Source: an uncultured Polaribacter sp. (lineage in GTDB: Bacteria > Bacteroidota > Bacteroidia > Flavobacteriales > Flavobacteriaceae). From it: DNA of 64,000 nt. Position numbers and translations under genes: made by a program. The DNA lies in the NCBI RefSeq assembly GCF_947497125.1, contig NZ_CANMFI010000001.1, positions 558,001-622,000 of the forward strand. Direction: 5' to 3'. Under the pieces are notes generated by a model. The model was not told the origin of the DNA, did not search any database, and was given only the letters and a program-made list of their open reading frames with translations. Shown piece by piece: positions 51,231 through 60,311 of this stretch (the stretch's first letter is position 1; each line of letters starts with the position of its first letter).

Positions 51231-53651
51231 ATGCTTCAAAAAAAAATAGTTCTAATTGTCTTCTTTGCAACTTTATGCATAGCTGCTCAAGAAAAAAAAC
51301 TTCGTAAAAGCATTAAAACTACAAGGATAACTGAGGCCCCGAAAATTGACGGAATTTTAAATGAAACTATTTGGGAGAATGCTGAAAAATGCACAAATTT
51401 TATAGTTTTTAGACCTGCAAACGGTAAGGTTGTTGATGATAAATATCAAACAAAAGTTAGTGTTTTATATGATGATACTGCAATTTATATTGCTGCTCAA
51501 ATGAACGATCCTGATCCAGAAAATATTCCTAAAGAATTTTCTACCAGAGATAATTTTAGTATTGCAGATTTCTTTTTGATTACGATAAACCCAAATGATG
51601 ATGGCCAAAATCCGTTTGAATTTATTGTTCAAGCAACCGGAAACCAAGCAGATGCTAAAGTATCTAACGGAAATGAAGATTTTGATTGGAGTGCTGTCTG
51701 GGACAGCGCTGTAACAATAGACCAAAAAGGGTGGAATGTAGAAATAAAAATACCATACAGAGCCTTGAGATTTGCTAATAGCCCTGTACAATCATGGGGA
51801 TTTAATTTTCATAGACGCCTAGAAAAATTAAACGAACAACATACTTGGACGCATGTTGACAATACTGTTGGACGATGGACACAGTATGACGGATTAGTTA
51901 CCGGATTTAAAGACATAAAACCCCCTGTAAGATTAAATTTATACCCATATGCATCTGCAACAACAAATAGTTTTGAAGGCATAACAAGCTCTGATTGGAG
52001 TGTTGGAATGGATATTAAATACGGCATCACAGAAAATTTTACATTAGACGCTACCTTAATACCAGATTTTAGCCAAGTTGGCTTTGATGATGTTGTACTA
52101 AACCTTGGGCCATTCGAGCAACAATTTACAGAACAAAGACAATTTTTTTCTGAAGGAACAGAACTTTTTAACAAAGGAAATTTATTTTATTCTAGAAGAA
52201 TTGGCAGTGCACCAATAGATCAGTTTGATGTTGGCAATTCCTTAAATTCTGATGAAGAAATAACCAATTACCCTAACAAGGTAAATATGATTAATGCCGT
52301 AAAAATTTCTGGCAGAACAAAAAAAGGCTTAGGGATTGGTTTTTTTAATGCGATTACAGAAAAAACATCAGCAACAATAAAAAATAACAACACCCAAGAA
52401 GAAAGAAAAGAAGTAATTGATCCGTTTACTAATTACAATATTCTTGTGTTAGACCAACAATTTAATCAGAACTCAACAGTAACTTTAATCAACACCAATG
52501 TTACTAGAAATGGCAATTTTAGAGATGCTAATGTTACCGCTTTAGATTGGCATATAGAAACTAAAAACAGTAAATACAATGCCGATGGATCTGTGAAAAT
52601 GAGTACTATATCTGATGACATAAACAACCCCAACACTGGGTATACCTTTGATAATAGTTTTGGATATGATTCTGGTCATTGGAATTGGGAAATTGGCTAC
52701 AGTTTTGAAAACAAAGGTTTTAACCCAAATGATTTAGGAATACTTTTTAGCAACAATCAACAAACGATTTACGGTAGCGCAGGATGGAGAACTTTACAAC
52801 CAACAAAAAAATTTAATCACCATAGTATCAATTTTTACAACCAATTAAACTACCAACATTATTCTGGGGTATATACAGGTTATAATGCTGGTTTAAATTA
52901 CAATGCACAAACCAGAAAAAGATTTTACTATAGCACTAACTTAAATTTCAACTCTAAAGAAAAAGACTTTTTCGAACCAAGACAAGGCACAACAAGTGGC
53001 GTCTATTTTTTACAACCAACAAGCATCAATGCCAATATCTATATCTCTACAAATTCGCAGAAAAAAACCGAATTAAATGCAAATATATATTCATCTAACT
53101 ACCTTAATAATGCTAAAAATGACTTTGGTATAAGCATGGCACCAAGGTATAGATTTACAAATAAATTTTCTTTAAGATACCAATTAAACTTTAATAAGAC
53201 AGATAGCGACCAAGGATATGTAGACGAAGTTGACAACCAAATAATATTTGGTGTAAGAGATCGTAAAAACTACATAAACACAGTTTCAGGAAAATATAGT
53301 TTTAGCACAAATTCATCACTCTCATTGAGCTTTAGACATTATTGGGAATCTGTAGCATATACTAAATTTGCAGTTCTTAATTCTAAAGGCGAGCTAGAAA
53401 ACACCGACAACTATAACGGTGATGATGTAAATTTTAATAGTTGGAATTTAGACTTAAACTACATCTGGCAATTTGCACCTGGTAGCCAATTAATTGCTTT
53501 TTACAGAAACGCTATTTTTAACGAAGACAATAATGCCAAGCTAAACTTTTTTAAAAATTTAGACAATTTATTTGAACAATCTCAAAGACACACCTTTTCT
53601 GTAAGGCTCGTATATTTTATTGACTATGAGAAAATTAAACGCATATTTTAA
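51231..53651 (+). CDS. CBM9-like / DUF5916 outer-membrane protein
   Basis: The 806-residue protein has a signal peptide (KKIVLIVFFATLCIAAQ), an N-terminal family 9 carbohydrate-binding-like domain (about 35-200: APKIDGILNETIWENAEKCTNFIVFRPANGK, VSVLYDDTAIYIAAQMNDPDP, GWNVEIKIPYRALRF) and a long C-terminal DUF5916 beta-barrel with alternating aromatic strands (about 230-806, including FTLDATLIPDFSQVGFDD and FTEQRQFFSEGTELF). Such proteins are common in Bacteroidota outer membranes; their ligand is unknown. It is a single-gene unit and unrelated in position to the glucan locus. Confidence 0.88.
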   Translation: MLQKKIVLIVFFATLCIAAQEKKLRKSIKTTRITEAPKIDGILNETIWENAEKCTNFIVFRPANGKVVDDKYQTKVSVLYDDTAIYIAAQMNDPDPENIPKEFSTRDNFSIADFFLITINPNDDGQNPFEFIVQATGNQADAKVSNGNEDFDWSAVWDSAVTIDQKGWNVEIKIPYRALRFANSPVQSWGFNFHRRLEKLNEQHTWTHVDNTVGRWTQYDGLVTGFKDIKPPVRLNLYPYASATTNSFEGITSSDWSVGMDIKYGITENFTLDATLIPDFSQVGFDDVVLNLGPFEQQFTEQRQFFSEGTELFNKGNLFYSRRIGSAPIDQFDVGNSLNSDEEITNYPNKVNMINAVKISGRTKKGLGIGFFNAITEKTSATIKNNNTQEERKEVIDPFTNYNILVLDQQFNQNSTVTLINTNVTRNGNFRDANVTALDWHIETKNSKYNADGSVKMSTISDDINNPNTGYTFDNSFGYDSGHWNWEIGYSFENKGFNPNDLGILFSNNQQTIYGSAGWRTLQPTKKFNHHSINFYNQLNYQHYSGVYTGYNAGLNYNAQTRKRFYYSTNLNFNSKEKDFFEPRQGTTSGVYFLQPTSINANIYISTNSQKKTELNANIYSSNYLNNAKNDFGISMAPRYRFTNKFSLRYQLNFNKTDSDQGYVDEVDNQIIFGVRDRKNYINTVSGKYSFSTNSSLSLSFRHYWESVAYTKFAVLNSKGELENTDNYNGDDVNFNSWNLDLNYIWQFAPGSQLIAFYRNAIFNEDNNAKLNFFKNLDNLFEQSQRHTFSVRLVYFIDYEKIKRIF

Positions 53652-53760
53652 TTGCTATCATCAAGAACTTACAAAAAAATTACTTAAAACAAAATAGGTT
53701 CACTTATAATACTTTAAGATTTTGATATCTTTTTAATACATTCGTAGTAAATAAAATAGC

Positions 53761-54423
53761 ATGATTGTAGGCAAAAATATTCACAAATATTATAGCACTT
53801 TAAAAGTATTAAAAGGTGTTGATATCTCAATAAAAAAGAGTGAAATTGTAGCAATTGTTGGTCCTTCAGGCGCTGGTAAAACTACCTTACTTCAAATATT
53901 AGGAACTTTAGATAGTGCTGAAAAGAAAGATGATTTTCAATTAACTATCAACAACACTTCTCTAAAAAGCTTAACTGACAAAGAACTTTCTGCTTTTAGA
54001 AACAAACACATTGGCTTTATTTTTCAATTTCATCAACTATTACCAGAGTTTTCTGCCATAGAAAATGTTTGTATACCAGCTTTTATAGCAAAGAAAGACA
54101 AAAAAGAAACCGAATTAAAAGCAAAAGAACTGCTTAATTTTTTAGGCTTATCTGATAGAATTCATCATAAACCAAATGAACTTTCTGGTGGCGAGCAACA
54201 AAGAGTAGCTGTTGCTAGAGCCCTAATTAACAACCCTTCTGTTATTTTAGCAGACGAGCCAAGTGGTAATTTAGATAGCGAGTCTGCAAAGAAATTACAT
54301 GAATTATTTTTTAAACTAAGGGATAAATTCGGACAAACATTTGTAATTATAACACACAATGAAGAATTAGCAGAAATGGCAGATAGAAAATTAATTATGA
54401 TTGATGGCAAAATAGATCAATAA
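53761..54423 (+). CDS. ABC transporter ATP-binding protein (LolD-like)
   Basis: The 220-residue ATPase has Walker [10 protein letters not shown] (about 38-46), Q-loop [12 protein letters not shown], signature [15 protein letters not shown], Walker [14 protein letters not shown] and H-loop FVIITHNEE. The FQ(F/S)HQLLPEFxAxENV segment is a hallmark of LolD/MacB-type ATPases that drive lipoprotein release to the outer membrane. No LolC or LolE permease is adjacent, as in many Flavobacteriia. The next gene begins 21 bp downstream and is probably co-transcribed. Confidence 0.9.
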   Translation: MIVGKNIHKYYSTLKVLKGVDISIKKSEIVAIVGPSGAGKTTLLQILGTLDSAEKKDDFQLTINNTSLKSLTDKELSAFRNKHIGFIFQFHQLLPEFSAIENVCIPAFIAKKDKKETELKAKELLNFLGLSDRIHHKPNELSGGEQQRVAVARALINNPSVILADEPSGNLDSESAKKLHELFFKLRDKFGQTFVIITHNEELAEMADRKLIMIDGKIDQ

Positions 54424-54444
54424 AACTTAAAGCGTTCTAAAAAC

Positions 54445-55209
54445 ATGAAAAGAAGCGAATTGAAAGAGTTTTTGGATGAAAAGGTAGTTTTGTATAACAA
54501 CCCTCAATTTATTGAATCTGACCCGATACAAATTCCACATCTATTTCAAAGAAAAGAAGACATTGAAATTGCTGCGTTTTTAACAGCTACCATATCTTGG
54601 GGCAACAGAACCATGATTATTAAAAATGCAACAAAAATGATGACCCTTTTAGATAATTCGCCTTTCGATTTTATCAAAAATCATCAAGAAAAAGACTTAG
54701 ATTGTTTTGACGGCTTTGTACATCGTACTTTTAATGCATTAGATTTTAAGCAATTTGTAAGATCATTAAAACACATCTATAACAATTACGAAGGCTTAGA
54801 AGAAGTATTGCAGGTAAAAAACAAAGAAACTACCTACAAAAACGCTATTCACTCTTTAAAAGATGTTTTTTTTGAAATCAACCACCAACAAAGAACTCAA
54901 AAACATATTTCTGATCCTTTAAAAAATTCTGCAGCAAAAAGGATTAATATGTTTTTACGTTGGATGGTAAGAGACAATAAAACTGGTGTAGACTTCGGAA
55001 TTTGGAAAACACACCAAGCCGCTAACTTATCTTGCCCGTTAGATGTGCATTCTGGCAATGTAGCCAGAAAACTAAAACTGCTTTTGAGAAAACAAAACGA
55101 CTGGAAAGCACTTTCTGAACTAGATACAAATTTACGAAAATTAGATAAAAATGATCCTGTAAAATATGATTTTGCACTTTTTGGATTAGGTGTTTTTGAA
55201 AAATTTTAA
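54445..55209 (+). CDS. TIGR02757 / DUF2400 family protein
   Basis: The 254-residue protein matches the TIGR02757 family of Bacteroidota and spirochaetes. Recognisable parts are DPIQIPHLFQRKEDIEIAAFLTATISWGNRTMIIKNATKMM, FVHRTFNALDFKQFVRSLKHIY, KRINMFLRWMVRDNKTGVDFGIWK and LDVHSGNVARKLKLL. The WMVR and LDVHS blocks suggest a nucleic-acid-related helix-hairpin-helix fold, but the family's function is unassigned. It is 21 bp downstream of the LolD-like gene. It ends at the 864-bp gene-free region. Confidence 0.85.
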   Translation: MKRSELKEFLDEKVVLYNNPQFIESDPIQIPHLFQRKEDIEIAAFLTATISWGNRTMIIKNATKMMTLLDNSPFDFIKNHQEKDLDCFDGFVHRTFNALDFKQFVRSLKHIYNNYEGLEEVLQVKNKETTYKNAIHSLKDVFFEINHQQRTQKHISDPLKNSAAKRINMFLRWMVRDNKTGVDFGIWKTHQAANLSCPLDVHSGNVARKLKLLLRKQNDWKALSELDTNLRKLDKNDPVKYDFALFGLGVFEKF

Positions 55210-55290
55210 GTAGTTATTTTTTAACATATTTTGTTTTTAAAACTATCATTCAAATTAAAAAAACAAATTATTAAACAACAAAAAATCAAA

Positions 55291-55304
55291 AAAACTTATA
55301 GCGA
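55291..55304 (+). repeat. Direct repeat AAAACTTATAGCGA, copy 1
   Basis: Identical 14 bases recur at 55824-55837, 533 bp away. Preceding A residues and following A/T-rich bases are partly shared. Confidence 0.6.
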
Positions 55305-55823
55305 TACTTTTACAAAAAAAAGAACAACTATTTTTTAAAAATTATTTTATTACATCAAATTAAAAACAAAAATAATAAATCTACTTTTCTAATGTTTAAG
55401 TTGTTTTACTGAAAAATAAAAACAGTCTAAAAATCAAACAAACTACTGAATACTATATTTTTATTGAGAATTCAACGTAGATAATTCTAGAAAATTTCAA
55501 AAATTAAGTCAAAATAACAAAAATAAAAAAAACTAATTAAAAGCTTTAAATAAGTAATTTCAAAATATTGACATATAATTATTTATAAAAAATAATTTAC
55601 AAATGTAACAGTTGCTTTTACACGTATTTTAAATAAATTTATAGATAAAATTACGTTTTTAAACTTTAATAAAACCTGCACAATAAAACAAACTTAAACC
55701 CCATCGAAATCTTAGATTTAATTTCATCAAACTTCAAAAAAAAACATCTTCAGAAGAAAATAAAAAACAGCTACCTACCTCCTATTTTCTTTAAAAAAAA
55801 CACCAAACCAACAAAACTAAACA

Positions 55824-55837
55824 AAAACTTATAGCGA
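55824..55837 (+). repeat. Direct repeat AAAACTTATAGCGA, copy 2
   Basis: Second copy of the motif in the gene-free stretch. It is the only GC-containing word shared between its two ends. Confidence 0.6.
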
Positions 55838-56030
55838 CATTTTTATTAAACAAGACTAAATAATCAAGTAACTAAAAAGTGTTTTTAACTAGAAACAGAC
55901 ACCTCTAACAATTACCATTTATAGACATATTAATGATTTAAAAACAACATCTAATTCCTTATTATTTTAAGGAAATTAAAAAAAGTAAAAGTTCGTTCAC
56001 TTTAGAAATGGTTTTTACAGTTGGCAATTG

Positions 56031-56038
56031 TATCTTTG
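56031..56038 (+). promoter_or_regulatory. -7 box of the dihydroorotase-like gene
   Basis: TATCTTTG (exact TAnnTTTG) lies 35 nt before the ATG at 56074. It supports that start over the in-frame ATG at 56008, which lies upstream of the box. Confidence 0.6.
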
Positions 56039-56073
56039 TTATTAGGTATTTTTATATTAAAATTCTAAACAAC

Positions 56074-57333
56074 ATGACAACGCTTTTAAAATCGGCAACG
56101 ATTATAGATCCTTCAAACCCTTATCATCATCAAAAAAAAGACATTCTAATTGTAGATGGTATTATTAAAAATATTGCTAATACAATTAAAGCAGAGAATA
56201 ATTATACTGTTGTAAAAAAAGAAAACCTTCATGTTTCTTGTGGTTGGTTTGATACAAGCGTTTCTTTTGGTGAACCTGGTTTTGAAGACAGAGAAACCAT
56301 TAAAAACGGTTTAAACACCGCTGCAAAAAGTGGCTTTACGGCAGTAGCTGTAAACGCAAACACTGCTCCTATTATTGATAATAAATCTTCCGTAGAATTT
56401 TTAATAAATAAAGCTGTAGGCTCTGCAACAAAACTTTACCCAATTGGCGCGTTAACCAAACAAAGCAAAGGAGTAGACATGGCAGAGTTATATGACATGC
56501 AACAATCTGGCGCCATCGCTTTTAGTGATTACAACGCCCCGATAGAGAATGATAATTTAATGAAAATTGCTCTTTTGTATGCCCAAAACTTTGAGGGACT
56601 TATTGTTAGCTTTCCAAAAAATAACGCCATTTCTAGAGACGGTAATGCAAATGAAGGAATAAATAGTACTAAATTAGGACTTAAAGGAACCCCTTCTTTA
56701 GCAGAACACATACAAATTGCTAGAGATTTATTTTTACTAGAATACACTGGTGGCAAACTACACATACCCACTATTAGCACACAAAAATCTGTATCTTTAA
56801 TTGCAGATGCAAAAAAGAAAGGATTAAACGTTACTTGCAGTGTTGCTGCACATCACCTTTTTCTTACCGATGATGAGTTACATCAATTTGACAGCAACTT
56901 TAAAGTAACACCTCCTTTAAGAACAAAAACTGATATAAAAAGCCTTCAAAAAGGAGTTAAAAACGGGGTTATCGATATCATCACATCAGATCACAACCCA
57001 ATTGACATAGAACATAAAAAGGTTGCTTTTAACGAGGCATTAGACGGTACAATTGGGCTAGAAAGTGCTTTTGGCGCAATAAATACCGTAATTAACCTTG
57101 ATGATTTTATAGAAAGCATCACAAGCAAACCTAGAGCCATCTTTGGTTTAAAAGAAACATCAATTACAGAAAATAATGTAGCAGATTTATCTCTTTTTAA
57201 CCCAAGCATTGATTATACTTTTACAGAAAAAGCTATATTATCAACCTCTAAAAACAGTGCTTTTATCAACAAGAAACTAACCGGTAAGGCATATGGAATT
57301 TTTGCTAACAATCAATTAATTTTAAACGAATAG
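56074..57333 (+). CDS. Dihydroorotase-like amidohydrolase lacking metal ligands
   Basis: The 419-residue protein has the dihydroorotase fold (LLKSATIIDPSNPYHHQKKDILIVDGII, GFTAVAVNANTAPIIDNKSSVEF, LGLKGTPSLAEHIQIARDL, TCSVAAHHLFLTDDEL, ITSDHNPIDIEHK). The first metal motif, normally D-x-H-x-H-x-R-E-P-G, reads DTSVSFGEPG at 60-69, so both His and the Arg are lost. The second, normally lHxxHxST, reads KLHIPTIST and lacks one His. It is therefore probably inactive alone or a PyrX-like partner. Flavobacteria share this form, so it is not a recent decay. The ATG at 56074 is chosen because a promoter box lies at 56031-56038. The next gene follows after 1 bp. Confidence 0.88.
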   Translation: MTTLLKSATIIDPSNPYHHQKKDILIVDGIIKNIANTIKAENNYTVVKKENLHVSCGWFDTSVSFGEPGFEDRETIKNGLNTAAKSGFTAVAVNANTAPIIDNKSSVEFLINKAVGSATKLYPIGALTKQSKGVDMAELYDMQQSGAIAFSDYNAPIENDNLMKIALLYAQNFEGLIVSFPKNNAISRDGNANEGINSTKLGLKGTPSLAEHIQIARDLFLLEYTGGKLHIPTISTQKSVSLIADAKKKGLNVTCSVAAHHLFLTDDELHQFDSNFKVTPPLRTKTDIKSLQKGVKNGVIDIITSDHNPIDIEHKKVAFNEALDGTIGLESAFGAINTVINLDDFIESITSKPRAIFGLKETSITENNVADLSLFNPSIDYTFTEKAILSTSKNSAFINKKLTGKAYGIFANNQLILNE

Positions 57334-57334
57334 C

Positions 57335-57664
57335 ATGAAAGAAAATACAGTTAACGAAGGCAAAACTACCGCAATTATAAGTTATATTACAATTATAGGT
57401 ACAATCTTAGCTCTTTTAATGAATAGTAGTAAAAAGAATTCTTTTGCGGCATTTCATATCAGACAAATGATGGGACTTGTTATTTTAGGCCTTATAAATC
57501 AATACTTTATTAAAGCATATATTAGCGATATAGCTGCTGTAATTATTGCAATCGGTCTTTTTATTTCATGGATTATAGGGTTCGTTGGAGCTGTTAAAGG
57601 ACAAGAAAAAGTAATTCCTTTTATAGGTGATAAGTTTCAAGAGTTATTTAGAAATATCAATTAA
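57335..57664 (+). CDS. Small membrane protein, DUF4870-like
   Basis: The 109-residue protein has three hydrophobic segments (ISYITIIGTILALLM, MMGLVILGLINQYFI, IAAVIIAIGLFISWIIGFVGAV) with FAAFHIRQMMGL between the first and second. The overall pattern (GKTTAIISYITIIG, then AFHIRQ, then WIIGFVGAVKGQEKVIPFIGDKFQ) resembles DUF4870-type membrane proteins. Function is unknown. It starts 1 bp after the dihydroorotase-like gene and precedes the esterase by 14 bp, so the three form an operon. Confidence 0.75.
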   Translation: MKENTVNEGKTTAIISYITIIGTILALLMNSSKKNSFAAFHIRQMMGLVILGLINQYFIKAYISDIAAVIIAIGLFISWIIGFVGAVKGQEKVIPFIGDKFQELFRNIN

Positions 57665-57678
57665 ACCACAACTTATTG

Positions 57679-58320
57679 ATGAGTAATTTAAACTACGTTT
57701 TAAGAGAGCCTAAAAAAACAACCGAAAATCCGCCGTTACTAATTCTTCTTCATGGATACGGAAGCAATGAACAAGATTTATTTTCTTTTGCTGATGAATT
57801 ACCAGACGAACTTTTAATAGTAAGTGCTCAAGCTCCGCTTTCTATGGGCGCAGGAAGTTATGCTTGGTATTCAATTAATTTCGATGAAATAAACGGTAAG
57901 TTTTCAGACCTTAAACAAGCCAAAGAGTCTATTGATAAAATTGCTGTTTTTATTGATTTTATAAAAAACAAATACAATACAAATCCACTAAAAACCTTTA
58001 CTCTAGGTTTTAGTCAAGGAGCAATACTTAGCTACTCTTTAAGCTTTTTTTACCCAAATAAAGTACAACACATTTTAGCTTTAAGCGGCTACATTAATAC
58101 AGATTTACTACCGACTACAATTTCTAAAGAAATTACAACCAACTACTACTGCTCTCACGGAACTGTAGATCAAGTTTTACCCGTAGAATGGGCTAGAAAT
58201 AGTAAACCGTTTTTAGATAACTTACACTTAAATAATGTTTATTCTGAATATCCTGTTGGACATGGTGTTGCACCTCAGAATTTTTTCAGTTTAAAAAAAT
58301 GGATTGAAGAACAACTTTAA
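57679..58320 (+). CDS. Phospholipase/carboxylesterase-family alpha/beta hydrolase
   Basis: The 213-residue enzyme is of the YpfH/carboxylesterase type. LLILLHGYGSNEQDL contains the oxyanion HGYG, GFSQGA is the nucleophile elbow (catalytic Ser), GTVDQVLPV holds the Asp and VGHGVAPQ the His. I use the ATG at 57679; a TTG directly before it is also in frame. It has no signal peptide, so it acts in the cytoplasm on small esters. It is the third gene of the 56074-58320 operon; a link to pyrimidine metabolism is not evident. Confidence 0.88.
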   Translation: MSNLNYVLREPKKTTENPPLLILLHGYGSNEQDLFSFADELPDELLIVSAQAPLSMGAGSYAWYSINFDEINGKFSDLKQAKESIDKIAVFIDFIKNKYNTNPLKTFTLGFSQGAILSYSLSFFYPNKVQHILALSGYINTDLLPTTISKEITTNYYCSHGTVDQVLPVEWARNSKPFLDNLHLNNVYSEYPVGHGVAPQNFFSLKKWIEEQL

Positions 58321-58379
58321 ATCCTACACAAAACTAGCTTAAATACTAGTTAAATTAACACCTATCGCTACAATTAAAC

Positions 58380-58387
58380 TACCTTTG
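58380..58387 (+). promoter_or_regulatory. -7 box of the DEAD-box helicase
   Basis: TACCTTTG (exact TAnnTTTG) lies 15 nt before the ATG at 58403, so the leader would be only about 8-10 nt. Confidence 0.5.
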
Positions 58388-58402
58388 TAAAAAATATACT
58401 AC

Positions 58403-59638
58403 ATGCAGTTTTCAGAACTACCTTTACATGCTTCTTTGTTAAAAGCAATTTCAGAAGAAAGATTTCATACCGCTACTTTAGTTCAGCAAAAGGCAATTCC
58501 GCTTATTTTAGCAAAAAAAAACGTTATTGTTTCAGCACAAACAGGGACAGGAAAAACAGCTGCATTTGCACTACCAATTCTTCATCTTTTACATGAAAAA
58601 ACTACTGCAAGTAATGACGTAAAAAAAATAAAAGCATTAATTGTTACTCCAACCAGAGAACTAGCAATACAAATTTTAGAAAATTTTAAAAGCTACGGCA
58701 AATACACAGATATTAGCGCTACAGCAATTTTTGGAGGTGTCTCTTTAGAGCCACAAAAAGAAATACTAGCCAATGGTGTTGATGTTTTAATAGCAACTCC
58801 CGGAAGATTGATAGACCTTCAATTACAAGGAAATGTAGATTTAAGTACTATTGATTTTTTTGTTCTTGATGAAGCCGATTTAATGTTGGATATGGGTTTT
58901 ATTACAGATGTAAAAAAAATTGAAAAACTATGCCCGAAAAAAAAACAAACCCTACTTTTTTCGGCAACAATTCCAGAAAAAATAGACGAATTAGCAAAAA
59001 CCACTTTTAAAAACCCTATCAAGGTAGAAATAAACCCAGATGAAACTACCGCCAAAAATATTGGGCAACTATTGTACTATCTTCCTAAGAAAAACAAAAC
59101 AGACCTTTGTTTGCACTTACTTAGAAATACTATAAATGGCAAAATTATTATTTTTAGACGCACTAAATTTGGTGTAGACAAACTAGAAGAATCTTTAATT
59201 AAAAACGGATATAAAGTTGCTAGTATTCATGGCGATAAAACGCAAGTAATTAGAAACAAAGCAATTGAAGATTTTAAAAATAAAAAAGCGAATATTTTAA
59301 TAGCAACAGATGTTGCTGCAAGAGGTATAGACATTGTTAATGTAGATGCAATTATTAATTTTGACATTCCTAATATTCCAGAAACATATGTTCACAGAAT
59401 AGGACGAAGTGGTAGAGCTGGTAAATCTGGTATTGCTTTTTCTTTTTGCTCGCCAGACGAAAATAGCTACATAAAAAGCATAGAAGCTTTAATTGAAAAA
59501 AAGATTAAAATTATAGATGATCATCCGTATTTAATCTCTAAACCAAAACACACTAAAAAACAACCTAATACCATCAGTAAAAATAAAAAAGGAAGAAAAT
59601 CTGAAGCTTCAAAAAAGAAAAAGAAGCGTTGGTACTAA
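58403..59638 (+). CDS. DEAD-box RNA helicase
   Basis: The 411-residue helicase has all core motifs: Q-motif (FHTATLVQQKAIPLIL), I AQTGTGKT (about 47-54), Ia PTRELAIQI, GG, Ib TPGRL, II DEAD, III SAT, IV IIFRRTK, V ATDVAARGIDI and VI HRIGRSGRAG. A short basic C-terminal tail (KKGRKSEASKKKKKR) probably contacts RNA. It is the RhlE/DeaD type by size, likely involved in ribosome assembly or cold growth. It is convergent with the methyltransferase gene (5 bp apart). Confidence 0.95.
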   Translation: MQFSELPLHASLLKAISEERFHTATLVQQKAIPLILAKKNVIVSAQTGTGKTAAFALPILHLLHEKTTASNDVKKIKALIVTPTRELAIQILENFKSYGKYTDISATAIFGGVSLEPQKEILANGVDVLIATPGRLIDLQLQGNVDLSTIDFFVLDEADLMLDMGFITDVKKIEKLCPKKKQTLLFSATIPEKIDELAKTTFKNPIKVEINPDETTAKNIGQLLYYLPKKNKTDLCLHLLRNTINGKIIIFRRTKFGVDKLEESLIKNGYKVASIHGDKTQVIRNKAIEDFKNKKANILIATDVAARGIDIVNVDAIINFDIPNIPETYVHRIGRSGRAGKSGIAFSFCSPDENSYIKSIEALIEKKIKIIDDHPYLISKPKHTKKQPNTISKNKKGRKSEASKKKKKRWY

Positions 59639-59643
59639 AAAAG

Positions 59644-60306
59644 TTACCGCGTTTTATATAAAGTAGTTACAATTACACCTTTATTATCCTCTAAAAACAC
59701 ACTACTTAACTGTTTTTCTGAAACAATTTTAAAATTAAATGGTGGTAATGAAATAACAACACCACTTTGTTTTTTAAGCCGAATCCCTAAGCTAGTAATA
59801 ACATCTTTGTTTGGTATAAAATTACCAACAGGCAAGTGCTCCGTTAGTATAACATACTTATATTTAGACAGCTTTTTAAGAACATTTACAATCTCTTTAT
59901 TAGATAAATGTTGTAACACCTGCCTAAGAATTGCACAATCTGCTTGCGGCAAAACATCTTTAGAAATATCTAAACACCTAAATTCTAAGTTGGGATACAT
60001 AAAATTTACGGTATTGTAATCTATTAAAGACTGAACAATATCAATGCCTATATATTTATTAGAGAAAGGCACAAACTCTTTTCCTATATTAAAATCTCCA
60101 CAACCTAAATCACAAATAGATAACGGGGTTTTAAATGATTTTAAAAACGAAGTAACTGCTTTTAAATATGGCTCAGTTATATATGAAAGATGAGAACCAT
60201 CGCCAGAATAAAATTTTGAAGAAGGTTTTTTACCCCAAAAACCCATTTCATAAATCTGACTCATTACCTTTTTGGTAGGCCATCTTATTTTTTCTTTATC
60301 AGCCAA
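59644..60306 (-). CDS. Class I SAM-dependent methyltransferase of the GTPase operon
   Basis: The 220-residue protein has a Rossmann methyltransferase core: motif I LSICDLGCGDFNIGKEF (about 87-103), acidic motif II YIGIDIVQSLIDY, motif III LEFRCLDISKDVLPQADCAILRQVLQHLSNKEIVNVLKKL and motif post-III YVILTEHLP. An N-terminal helical extension (KKVMSQIYEMGFWGKKPSSKFYSGDGSH) precedes it. The target is unknown. It is the last gene of the tightly packed operon, 5 bp after the hybrid kinase, so a role in modifying a partner of that pathway is plausible but unproven. Confidence 0.85.
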   Translation of the reverse strand: MADKEKIRWPTKKVMSQIYEMGFWGKKPSSKFYSGDGSHLSYITEPYLKAVTSFLKSFKTPLSICDLGCGDFNIGKEFVPFSNKYIGIDIVQSLIDYNTVNFMYPNLEFRCLDISKDVLPQADCAILRQVLQHLSNKEIVNVLKKLSKYKYVILTEHLPVGNFIPNKDVITSLGIRLKKQSGVVISLPPFNFKIVSEKQLSSVFLEDNKGVIVTTLYKTR

Positions 60307-60311
60307 AAAAA

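Larger units (their letters stand above)
55210..56073. other. Gene-free AT-rich stretch of 864 bp
   Basis: No open frame with coding character was seen on either strand, and the stretch is visibly richer in A/T than its neighbours. It has long runs of A on the plus strand. A direct repeat AAAACTTATAGCGA occurs at 55291-55304 and 55824-55837. The right end holds the promoter of the dihydroorotase-like gene. No RNA gene was recognised. It may be a decayed gene remnant or a regulatory/structural spacer. Confidence 0.7.

Noticed and set aside
51465..52174. Two antisense frames over 100 codons inside the DUF5916 gene
   Set aside because: The opposite strand codes a recognised CBM9/DUF5916 protein; the antisense translations have no domain features.
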